NCBI GenBank assembly: GCA_025667525.1
Contig: CM046877.1
Coordinates: 297,472,364 to 297,536,363, forward strand
Direction: 5' to 3'
DNA length: 64,000 nt
DNA from: Glebionis coronaria
Lineage: Eukaryota > Streptophyta > Magnoliopsida > Asterales > Asteraceae
The position numbers and the translations under genes are program-made. This document shows positions 42,005 to 52,387 of this stretch, piece by piece. The notes beneath the pieces are model-generated. The model saw nothing but the letters and a program-made list of their open reading frames with translations. It was not told the origin of the DNA and did not search any database. Numbering within the stretch: position 1 is the first letter of the stretch; each line of letters begins with the position of its first letter.

Positions 42005-42518
42005 TGTTGATCCCAAACTTAGATCGATTTAGCTTTATGTATACGAGATTAGATCAAGTTATACACTTAGAGAAACCTTTGTATATGTATATGATAATCA
42101 AAGTGCTATGCGGAATTAACACTTAAACAAGAACACACAAGATGTAAACAAACTTTCACTTGATTAATGATAACAAACTTGCTTACAATGAAAGTGTTTA
42201 ACGTATGAAAACTTATATTGAACAATAACCTAAAGGTCTTCTTTATAGACATAAGAAGCCTTGTACAAGAGTCTACGTATCAACTATTCTAGGTAAAGAT
42301 AATTATAGAAAATAAAATGTTGAACTTATCCTTACTAGAAACAAACTAGAAACAATATACGCGTAGACTAAATCTTTCGATCAGTGCTTGTCTTCAATGT
42401 ATCAACGCTTGACTTCTTCTTGTCAACGCTTGATCTGTCAGCGTTTGTTTTCTTCCTATCAACGCTTGTTTTACTCTTGTCAGCGCTCAAGTAGACTGGC
42501 TATATTTTATTCCCAACA
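42005..42518 (-). repeat. 5' LTR of D
   Basis: It is 514 bp, partner of 30582-31096. The phased repeat series is at 42379-42490; on the minus strand it is open and encodes units such as SVDRKKT and SVDKKKS. Confidence 0.95.
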
Positions 42519-42523
42519 AGATC
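42519..42523. repeat. Target-site duplication of D (right), AGATC
   Basis: Pairs with 30577-30581. Confidence 0.93.
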
Positions 42524-43348
42524 TAGTCATGTTCATCACATTTATTCATTTAAGTCTTGAGTAGATCTAAGGTATATGTGTATACTTGGATGAGTCTTGT
42601 GTGTTAGTTCTCACTTAGCTCTAAAGTGATGTGAGTATGAATGTTGTGTGTGTTAGTTCTCACTTAGCTCTAAAGTGATGTAAGTATTAGAATCTTGTGT
42701 GTAAGTTCTTACTTAGCTTTAAAGTGATGTAAGTGTCAGTATGAGTATGAGTGTGAGTGTGTTAGTTCTTACTTAGCTTGAAAGTGATGTGAGTGTGAGA
42801 GATGAGTGTAGATTAGAACTCGACATCTAGGCTTGTGTCGGTAAACGGAAATGGTAGACAATTGTAGATTCGTTCTATCTAAGATTAGAACTCGACTTCT
42901 TGCCTAGTGTCGGTAAAGAAAATAGGCGACGAGTGTAGATTAGTTTTAGCTAAGATTAGAACTCAACATTTAGCTTACTGTCGGAAATTGTTATAAGCAA
43001 CGATGTAAGGTTTTCTCCGCCAATAATGGAGCTTGTGGATATAGTGAAAATCACGAGTAGGTTTACTTGAGGAGTGGAGTAGGAACGAAGCGAGAGCTTC
43101 GTTGCCAAACCAGTATAAATCCTTGGTGTCTCCTTTAGGTTGTTTCTTTCCTTACTCCTTACTTATAATTATCATTATCCTTAGTCATTCATTAGCATGA
43201 TCTCTTGATATAACAAATGGTTTTGAAACATTTTTTATTGGCCTAACTATTATGAAACAAGTTTTCAAATAAAAATCACATCTAATGACTAACATAATTT
43301 TTAATTAGGAAAACTATTCAACCCCTCCACCCTCTTCTAGTTTCTACA
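42524..43348 (+). repeat. 5' LTR of element F2, second part
   Basis: This resumes the F2 LTR after D. Short imperfect tandem units (GTTAGTTCTCACTTAGCT-like, 42600-42800) and TTAGAACTCGAC blocks match the F1 LTR. It ends TTTCTACA two bases before the primer site. Confidence 0.78.
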
Positions 43349-43350
43349 AT

Positions 43351-43362
43351 TGGTATCAAAGC
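43351..43362 (+). other. Primer-binding site, Met type (F2)
   Basis: TGGTATCAAAGC differs from the usual TGGTATCAGAGC at one base. It shows that the LTR to its left is a 5' LTR in plus orientation. Confidence 0.8.
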
Positions 43363-45338
43363 CTAGGTCATTCACGATTTTGAATTATATTGTAATTTAA
43401 AGCTTGGATCGATCAATGGTCTTGATGAGACCATAATTATACATGGTCTCATTGCTTAAGTCAGGCTTAAAATACACAAAAATATCATAAAAATCGTGCA
43501 AAACCCTTTGTATTTATTCATTGTGTGTTTCTAGGTTCGCATATCGTGAATTCAACAAAAGATAACAAGAATCAAGCAAAAACGAACACGGGAAACGAAG
43601 CCGCACAAAACCCAGACCCGAGTATTGATTTTCCAAGAAAAGTACTTGAAGTTTGAAGAATGTACGAGATTGGTCCTCCAAGTTTGAAGACTTATCACTT
43701 TAGACCCTTGTAAATCTCAAATATACAAGATAGGTCCCTAAAGTTTTAAGATTTGACATATACAACCCTTGAATAATGTCCAAAATGCACCAATAGTCCT
43801 TATTCCAAGATCATGAAGTTGCAAGGACCAAATTTGCCATTTCATCAAAGTATTATTCAAAGAAGAATGCCCTAAATGAGCAGTTGAAAGAATTTTGTTA
43901 GAAATGCAAAGTTTTGCGAACGTTGGGGGCCAAAACCGTGCATAACTAAACCCATATACCCAAATAACCCGACCATACCCTAAGCCCACCCTCCAGCCAA
44001 AGTCACAACCCGGGTTAAGTTATTAATACTATTTTTAAAATAGTATTAAATAATACTTAGCGCCAAAACAGGCTACTGTTTGTGTTTAACAGATCAAACA
44101 CCACCCTTTTTACCTCACAAACCCTAATTTCCCAAATCCCCCAAATCAACTAGTTAATCTAATTCCTTTTCCAAAATGTTAATTTAACATGTATTAAACC
44201 AACCCTTACCCAAAGATTCGATCCTAACAGCCCGTGTGTCCTGTAGACCCTTCCCTGCCCCATCCCTTTCTCTCTTCACCCCAATACCCAACAAGATCAA
44301 TGTTTGTGGTTGATAACTTGCTCCCTAGTGGTGAATAGATGGCTAAGATTCATTTAAAAACGATGGCATCACATGTAACTCTGATTCTTCACATGGAGCT
44401 CAAATTTGACCAAGATTCAAATGTCAAGACTTTAAGGGCAATCTGGGCAGTTCAAGGACTAGGGTTTAGGATTTTTATTTTTTTATTTGTAATTCTAGAT
44501 CCTTCTAATTTTAAGTATAAAAACCAAGCCGGATTGTGGCATTGGTTTGGTTCCAGTTTTTTTATAACCTTGATTTTAATGAATAGTCAGAGTATTATTT
44601 CAATCTTGCAAAACTGAGTTCCAACTTATATCATTGTCTTGTTTTTAATTTATGTCTTTAAAATTCTACACTTCTTTTAAATTTCATTTATCAAAAGTCT
44701 TTCTCAAAGAAATTTGAAGAACATTTTTGAGATCCTTTAAGTTGCAAAAGGAGCATAGCTATTTGATCTTGACAAGATTAGGTGGTGGTGAATTTTGTAG
44801 CATAAAGTTATCATTATTGTTGATTTACTTTCTTGGTTGCAAAAATTATTGGTTCCAAAAGGTAGTTTTCTTAATGAGTTTTTGTTTTAAGTTATTGGTT
44901 TAGCAGCTCACTGTAGCCAAGGCTTTTACAAGTTTGACTTGACAAACCATGGCTGGAAAGGTTTTTGTTACTTGTTTGTTTCTTGGTGGTGTGTTCATAA
45001 CATGAACAATGAAAGACCAACCTTGACTTTTGTAGTCTTGGTTGGTGCTTTGGTGATTTGTTGATCTCTTTACACAAGCAACCATAAACTCCAATCCAAA
45101 AGCCACTACTTTGTTAAATTGGTTAAGCTGGTGGCATCAAGGTGTATTTCTTGGTCTAAAAAAGTCCAAGAGGGGTACATTCTTTGAACTCCCTTCCATC
45201 TTTAACTTAGTATATCTGGTTTAAGAGATTTGTATGACTTGTGACTGTTGGTAGGTTAGTGGTCAATCGGTGTTACTTTAGTGTTAGATTTATGTTTCTA
45301 TTGGTAGAAATAGTTTTGAGTTTGAATTATTGAAAAAG
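43363..45338 (+). other. F2 internal start and unassigned sequence
   Basis: No supported coding region was found; the short ORFs at 44339 and elsewhere lack recognisable similarity. Around 43670-43840 there are loosely repeated phrases such as TTGGTCCTCCAAGTTTGAAG and AGGTCCCTAAAGTTTT, which look like degenerate tandem duplication. The right boundary is set by the start of the G LTR. Confidence 0.4.
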
Positions 45339-47718
45339 TGTGACAACCCGTCAATTTACGATTGATATTTTATTCTCAATATTTATTTAAAAACATTATT
45401 TTAATGTTATAATATGAACTCACATATTTTTGGGAAGAAATTTGGATTTACGTCTTGGAGTAGCATCGACTACGTCTAAACCGGAGGATTCAACGTTACG
45501 TGCTTACGTTTACATACACCGTCTTTGGTGACAGTCCGACATTTCAGAAAATAAAGTTATCCGTGAATATTATTTTGGAGTTTTAAATTTGTGTTAGTTC
45601 ATAAACTCACAAATTTACGAGAAGAGATTAGGACTTACGATTTTGTTTTTAACGTCCTTTACGACTAAACCAGAAACCTTAGGATTACGTATTTACGTTT
45701 TCGAACTCCGTTTTTGATGAAACAATTTTTATTAGATTCGTTTTGTGACGTTGATTCATAATTTATAAAAACGTTTTTCGTAAAACGACCCGAGGGCACG
45801 CAAATCGAGGAAACTAGAATCGAGGAGTACCCGTATTTAAATAGGGATGAGACAAGATAAATCTTGCCCCACCCCCACTCTTGGACGGCAAGAGTAAGCA
45901 ACACAACACCTTAGGTGTCAAGTTGCTAGCATAAACCATACACTTGTCTAATTAAGCTTACTTTGTAAGCTACCTTACAACAAAACCATCAAACCTTCAC
46001 ATACCACCATTACAACATGCAAACAACTACACATTTCTCTCTCACTCTCCCTAGTGTGCCGTCCACTTTTCTCCCACAAACACCATTTTGATCAAAAATT
46101 AACCTTGAAATCCTATGTTATTTCTACATATGTTGAAGCCCTCTTGAAGCTCTCTTGAATGGTGGTGATTATAACATCCATGGAGGAGTTTTCTTGGTGT
46201 CTTGGGGCTGATTTTCCACAAGGAGTTTATGAAGATTGGTGGTCATGAAGAAGGTCTTGGTGCATCACAAGTTTCTCCATCAAAAATCCATGTTTTGATC
46301 AACCTACATCATCATGGTGGTATAAAGATTGTCCTCCCCATCTTTTTGTTAATTTGATTATGTAAACATGTATTTTATTTCCTATTTTATATGTTTATGA
46401 TGATTATATGATGATAAAAATGTTATGTGGGGATTTGTTGTTGATAATCATAGATAAAAAGATGCAAAACTATAAGTAAAAATGGGTAAATCTTGTTTAA
46501 ATAATAGGCTGTATAAAAACAGTAAAGATCCATATGGTAAACTGATAAAATGATGAAGTATAATGGATTTACAGTAAGCTATGGGTATTGTACACATGTG
46601 AGAGTTGGTCATGCAATGGAATCATTGTAATGAGTGAGATATGATCAAAACAAGTTTAGGGTATAAATCTGAGGTTACTGTTTTGGACGATTTTTAGAAA
46701 ATACTTAAAGGATGATTCAACAGTAGCTATAGGAGAGTTAAATGTAGCAAATATCATGTAGTTTATGTGATAAAACTTTGAGCTTCTATCTCCATGTAGA
46801 ACTCTAGATATGGCAGTTTTGGTGAAAGTGAAGATAAAAATCAGATTTTTGGAAATTAAAGAATAATACTATTATATAAGCACTCAAATTTTAATAGTAT
46901 AAAATATAAATTAAAACCCACTAACTCATGAATTTTATTTATATAAATATTTACAATGATAAATAAGTGGAAATTTTATAAAAATGGTAACTTGTTATGT
47001 TTTATAAGATATAAAACTATAAACATGATTTTTACGACTTTTTCGGCTATTGCCGTAAAATTAACGTTTTTGTTAAATAAAACTTAGACGACCAAACCCG
47101 TCTAATGTAAAGTTTATACAAGTCATATACTGAGGTATAAGTAACTAATACAAGTAAAAACCGATAAAACCCGAACCATAAGAATTACGGACATTTATGA
47201 GCTAACTAAGCATATTGGGCTAATACTTGGACTAATACTTGGGCTAATAATTGGACTAAATAAGATAAGCACTCCTAAAAAGAACTTATTGGGCTTAACC
47301 CATTTAGGCCCAACTTGTAAAGTATACATACTGATAATATAGGTATAAAAGGGATTAAAACAAGTTAAAGAACTTATAATAAGTTTATTGGACCTAAAAC
47401 ACGTAAATAGGTAAAACGAGACAACTAGTATAAAAGTTATCGACACATAACACAAAAATGAGTAAACGAGAATATGTAAACCCACTTGATCATCATATAT
47501 ATATAAGCATCATATGTATACATAATTGTTATTTTTATAAAGTCATTGGACATGAGTCTAAGACCGAGTATTATTTGTCTAGGTTTCCGTGATTGAAGCG
47601 CGTACCGTACATCCGAATTGCCGATAACCCGCCTTCCCACATCAACGTGAGTTCATAGCCTCGCACTCTTTTAAATGTTTTTATAAATGTTTTATAAACC
47701 CGCGAGGGAGATAACATG
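45339..47718 (+). repeat. 5' LTR of chromovirus-like element G, first part
   Basis: It starts TGTGACAACCCG and, once element C is removed, continues at 58865-59993 to end GTGTTACA. The tips form the imperfect inverted repeat TGTGACA/TGTTACA typical of plant Tekay-like gypsy LTRs. A TATA-like TATTTAAATA lies near 45834. The combined length is about 3.5 kb. The last five bases (ACATG) are the target-site duplication of C. Confidence 0.7.
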
Positions 47719-49082
47719 TTAATCGGTGTATTTTGCATACACCTCATAGCATGTTAATTTAGTATATTTATATATTTATTTTTTCGTTATATATGTACTT
47801 TGAGTGTGTTTTGTGATTATATAGGTTAAGGGCGAAATGGAATAAAATGGCCGCTTTAATTAATTTTTTGGAGAAAAGACATTGTGAGCGCCGATGAATG
47901 AAGAAAAAAATATTGAAGAAAAAGATTTGAGCGGGTCGCAATATTTTCGGTCATCTTTTATTTGCCGGGCTTCGTTTGAGCAATTATTGGTGCTGAGTTA
48001 TTTTTTTATTGGGCCAAAGTTATTATATCCCAAAAGATTAAATAAAAAAAAAATGACTTGGGCCCAATAACCACCGACCTAAGACAAGTATATATAGAGG
48101 GACGGTGGACACATCTTGGAGGGGACACAATTGGAAGAGATATAAAAAAGGTGCGATTGTTTTTGGGGAAAAAAAGTGGGGATCTTGTTAGTCACAATTC
48201 AAAAGAAAAAAAAAGAGAAGTCAAAGGTCATTAATTATTGATTGAGACAGTGAGGTATCAAACAACCAAATATCAAAAAGATTGAGAGGAAAATCAATTT
48301 TGGTGGGTTGCATTTTTTTTCTTTTGTCGACAGCTGCAATAGCTATATATAAAAAAATGATGGTTGATACGCAGCGGGTCGAGTACATTGCGATGTCCGG
48401 CTAATTTTGTTGTAATTCCTTCCGGTAACTTTATTTATGGTTTGATCATTACTTTTGGATTATCATATTTTTATTACAAAGATTTATAATTTATTTATAA
48501 ATTATTTTTATCAGTTTGATATTATGTTTAATTATTTGTGTTAGACAATTTATTGTTAGTTAACGATTCATACTTATTTTATTTAGTAAAAAAAAAAAAA
48601 GATGGTCGTATAATCAACATAAGTTGTACCTAAATAAATTGTTAAAACATAAGTATTGATTGGATTAATATAAGATTTATTATTGCGAGTCGTTGATGAA
48701 CATAATAAATGCCGACATTAATTCATTCATATTAAATTAAAATAATCTTTGTAATCGGTTCTAAAAAGTTTCAATAATCCATAAGTGTGACCAACCATAA
48801 ATATTAGGAGCTGGAAGGGATTGCATTTTTCTTTTAATTGTTTACATCTTTATTTTATTTTTCTAGCTTTACTATTAGTTTAATAATTATTTTAATATTT
48901 AATCCGCATTTTTATTATTAGAAGTATTTTAGTTGTTAGATTTCAAAACCAAAACCTTTAATGATCAGTGATCACCTCAAAACTTAAACTAAAACCACAT
49001 AGTCCTCGTGGATCGATACCCATTTACCCTATCTAATATAAGGTAATTAGGTTTATTTTTTACCGGTACTTCGACGCCGATC
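47719..49082 (+). repeat. 5' LTR of C
   Basis: It is 1,364 bp, reading TTAATCGGTG...CGACGCCGATC, with TATATATA at 48089-48096. Its start was set from the polypurine junction of the second copy and the ACATG duplication. The tips are not TG...CA. Confidence 0.92.
48089..48096 (+). promoter_or_regulatory. TATA box in C 5' LTR
   Basis: TATATATA lies about 370 bp into the LTR and is repeated at 56968-56975 in the second LTR. It is the likely core promoter. Confidence 0.6.
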
Positions 49083-49088
49083 AAAATT

Positions 49089-49105
49089 TGGCGCCGCTGC
49101 CGGGG
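49089..49105 (+). other. Primer-binding site, tRNA-Asp type (C)
   Basis: TGGCGCCGCTGCCGGGG lies six bases past the LTR end and has the same single mismatch to tRNA-Asp as A and E. Confidence 0.92.
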
Positions 49106-49243
49106 ACTCAGTGAGCTTTTCCTTTAAGTTTTTGTTAATATTTTTCTTAAATAAAATAAAAAAAATACAAAAAGATTTTATTTTTCTTGTTTGTTTGTTT
49201 GTTTCTTGTTTTGTTTGTTTCTTGTGACTGTGCAGGTTAGTGT

Positions 49244-50236
49244 ATGCGCACACGCAGATCGGGATGAACATCACCGTTATCTTACGATCCTGAGGTTGAG
49301 AAAAGTGCAAGGTTAAGAAGAAAGACGTTTCGACAGTTTTCTACTAATCTTGATTTTTCAGGTTTAGCAGAGCTTTTCGCTGAAATGCCAGGTGACGAAG
49401 ATGGTGGCGGAAGTGCTAGCGGCAGTAGTAGCGGAGGAGAATCTCCACCACGGGGTGTTGATTCTTATTACAGGCCGGGTATCTTCGAGGATCCCTCGCC
49501 TATCGTTTATCCGGATCCGGTTAAAGGGGTTACAAGTAACTTCAAGATCCAGCCGAACCTCATAGCAATCTTGCCAGTGTTTAGAGGTCGTGAGGAGCCA
49601 TACGCACATCTACGAGAATTCTTCTCAATTGCTGACACACATCAGGTTAATAATATTACCAAGGATGAGGTAAGACTTCGCCTTTTTCCTTTTTCTCTTA
49701 AAGATCAAGCTAAGGACTGGTTCTCATCTCTTGAACCAGGTAGTATTAACTCATGGTCTGAAATGCAACCTGCTTTTCTTGAGGAATTTTATTCTATAAG
49801 TAAAACTGCTGCTATTAGGAATAAGATTAAATCCTTTTGTCAAATCCCAGGCGAGCAGTTTCATGAAGCATTTAATAGACTTAAGGAGTTATTAAGAACA
49901 TGCCCTCATCACGATGTTCCAAAATGGGAGCTTGTCAAAGTCTTCTATGATGGGTTGGATTATAACAACCAACAATTTGTGATGGCCACTAGTGGGGGTA
50001 TGTTTTTCTCGCGACCTATGGAGGAAGAATGGGAGTTTTTTGAAAAACTAAGCAAAGGTTCTAAGACCCAAGCTTCAGTGGATCGAAACAACCACCCATC
50101 TTCCGCCAATTATGTGTCTAACCAACGTGGCACACATTCTGAAATTAGCGAGTTAAGTAAGAAAGTTGATCTTTTGTTAAAAAATATAGGAAAAGGTGTT
50201 CCGAATGTGTCTAATGTGTCGCATAGTGGGTGTTAA
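49244..50236 (+). pseudogene. Athila-like Gag, with two in-frame stops (C)
   Basis: The conserved start MRTR is at 49244; a TGA at 49265-49267 cuts the frame, which reopens with an ATG at 49385 (MPGDEDGGG). The gag core (FPFSLKDQAKDWFSSLEPGS, about 49683-49742) and ELLRTCPHHDVPKWE are intact. The TAA at 50234-50236 falls inside the nucleocapsid knuckle: TGT-TAA-ATG-TGT, so the CX2C pair is split by the stop and the rest (GDPSHSVDNC) lies beyond it. Without readthrough the Gag would lack its RNA-binding knuckle. No frameshift separates the parts. Confidence 0.92.
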
Positions 50237-52387
50237 ATGTGTGGTGATCCGAGTCACTCTGTCGATAATTGTCAAAGTTGGGGGGTGCCACCGAATGAGG
50301 AGGTAAATGGAGTCTACGGTGGTCGTCCACGAAATGACCCATTCTCCGAAAGTTACAATCCTGGATGGCGCAATCACCCAAATTTCCGTTGGAAAGATGA
50401 AGACACTGGCCCTAATAATGCCCAACAACAACACTATGGTTACAAACCAAGGTATGAGGGTGGCGATTCATCTAATTTTCAACCAAATTCTTACAATCAT
50501 AGGCCACAACAACAATATCCAAATCAGGGCCAAGGGCAAGATGACAACCGTCTCTTGAACCTTGACCGAAAGTTTGATAGGCTTATGGATTCATTGTCTA
50601 CCAACAATCAAGAGATTAATAGAAAATTTGAGGTCACTAATCAAAGACACGAGACCACTACTAAATCTATTGCAGCTCTTGAGAGACAAGTTGGTCAATT
50701 AGCGGATCAGTTAAGCAAAAGAGATGAGGGAAGGCTACCGAGCTACCCCACCATGAATCCCGCACACAAGAAAAATGGAAATGAGCACGTGAATATGGTG
50801 ACATCTCTTCGAAACGGTAAAATCTACAACAATGACAAGGGGATTCCAAATTCTCCTGATGTCGAGGATTTCGTTACCGATGACGAAATTATTGTTGAAG
50901 GTAAGAATTCTGATAATGTTAAGTCCGGTTCTGAGTTGGTAAATGATTTGTTAAATGATTTTCCTAAACCAACAACACCGAATCCTAAAGCTACTGAATC
51001 TCCTGAAGTTAAGGAGGGTGGTGTGTCCAGCACACCTTACCCTACGGCTTTGGAGAAATCGACATCTGCAAAGTTAGCTAAAAAGGGTCCTCATGCTGAG
51101 GATATGTGGGAGACTTTCAAGCAAGTTAAAATTAATCTCCCCCTTATTGATGCTATCAAGCAAATTCCTGCTTATGCCAAGTTTTTAAAGGACTTGTGTA
51201 CTCAAAAGAGGAAGCTGAAGGCGTCTTTGCCTAAAAAGATTGACCTAACTGAGCATGTTAGTGCAGTCTTATCTAGCTCCCTTCCTCCTAAATTCAAAGA
51301 TCCTAGAGCACCGTTGATTTCAGTGGTGGTCGGAAATATTGCCATTAAGAAGGCGCTCCTTGATCTTGGTGCCAGTATTAATATCCTTCCTGCTAGTTTG
51401 GTTGATAAGTATGACTTAGGAACTCTTCGTAAGACAGACACCATTATTTCCTTAGCCGATCGATCTACCAAAATTCCTAGAGGTATCTTAGAGGATGTAA
51501 TTGTGAAAGTTGATGATTTCTATTACCCAGTTGACTTCTTTGTTATGGACACCGAGTCACAATATAAAGATGTTCAACCAACTATTATCCTTGGGCGCCC
51601 ATTTTTAGCCACGATAGATGCTAGGATTAATTGTCGGACTGGCGCCATGGATATTGCCTTCGGTAATAAGAAGATAAGATTGAATGTGTTTAATTCTATG
51701 AATTCTCCTACGATGAATGAATGTTACCAAGTAAATGTGATTGATGAGGAAGTTCAAAAGTATGCATCCCGTATGCTTAAGAATGATCCTTTGGAATTAT
51801 ATTTAACTGGTGATACTGAGGAGATTCTTGATGTTGCTGAAGTTCTAGAGATTCAAGAGTGTTTGGTCAATTCTTTGGACCATCAAAAACCACCTTGGTC
51901 TTATAAAGTGGAGCCCTTGCCTTCTACTTTTGACACGGCTACGAAGCCGTCTTTGGAGGTGCCTCCAACTCTTGAGTTAAAACCTTTGCCATCCAATCTC
52001 AAATATGCTTTTCTAGGTCCTAATAATACGTTACCCGTTATTGTTGCTTCTGATCTTTCTGAATCACAAGAGGGAGCACTTCTAAAGGTGCTTTCCAAGT
52101 ACAAAGCAGCAGTGGGATGGACGATTGCAGACTTGAAAGGGATCAGCCCTTCATTATGTATGCATCGAATTGTTACGGACCCAGATATTAAGCCAGCAAG
52201 AGATGTGCAAAGGCGTCTGAATCCTAATATGAAAGAGGTAGTTAAGACGGAAGTTCTTAAATGGTTAGATGCCGGTATCATCTATCCCATCTCGGATAGT
52301 AAATGGGTAAGTCCTACTCAAACGGTGCCTAAAAAGGCCAGAATCACCGTTGTTGAAACCGAGAATGGGGAAAAGCTCACAACCTGA
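50237..52387 (+). pseudogene. Knuckle half, protease and start of RT (C)
   Basis: This is the same frame as Gag. It begins with the distal half of the zinc knuckle. A Gln/Asn-rich linker with a helical segment (50560-50720) follows, then the aspartic protease (DLGASINILP, catalytic D at 51362-51364; TIILGRPFLATIDARI near 51584-51630). The RT N-terminus follows (CMHRIVTDPDIKPARDVQRR, WVSPTQTVPKK). The TGA at 52385-52387 stops it just before the conserved [15 protein letters not shown]; relatives have Arg here, so CGA to TGA fits. Protease and RT are otherwise well preserved. Confidence 0.92.

Larger units (their letters stand above)
30582..42518 (-). mobile_element. Ty1/copia element D with extra 3' ORFs (Sirevirus-like)
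   Basis: This 11.9-kb minus-strand element is flanked by AGATC (30577-30581 and 42519-42523). It has LTRs of 515 and 514 bp, an initiator tRNA-Met primer site, gag, protease, integrase, RT and RNase H in copia order, then about 1.2 kb non-coding and two long ORFs before the polypurine tract. The extra coding region 3' of pol and the double-knuckle gag fit the Sirevirus (SIRE/Maximus) lineage; that placement is inference. By eye the LTRs differ at about 8 bases plus one indel (about 1.6%), yet pol has many lesions. Confidence 0.93.

Noticed and set aside
44339..44617. 92-codon plus-strand ORF
   Set aside because: No recognisable motif, AT-rich, no homologous copy in the window; it fits chance.
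45349..45370. Possible independent gene start near the G LTR
   Set aside because: The sequence is the TGTGACAACCCG tip of an LTR whose matching end and primer site lie at 59985-60009.
48001..48060. Possible tandem gene copies at 48 kb and 57 kb
   Set aside because: The near-identity is explained by LTR copies of element C.
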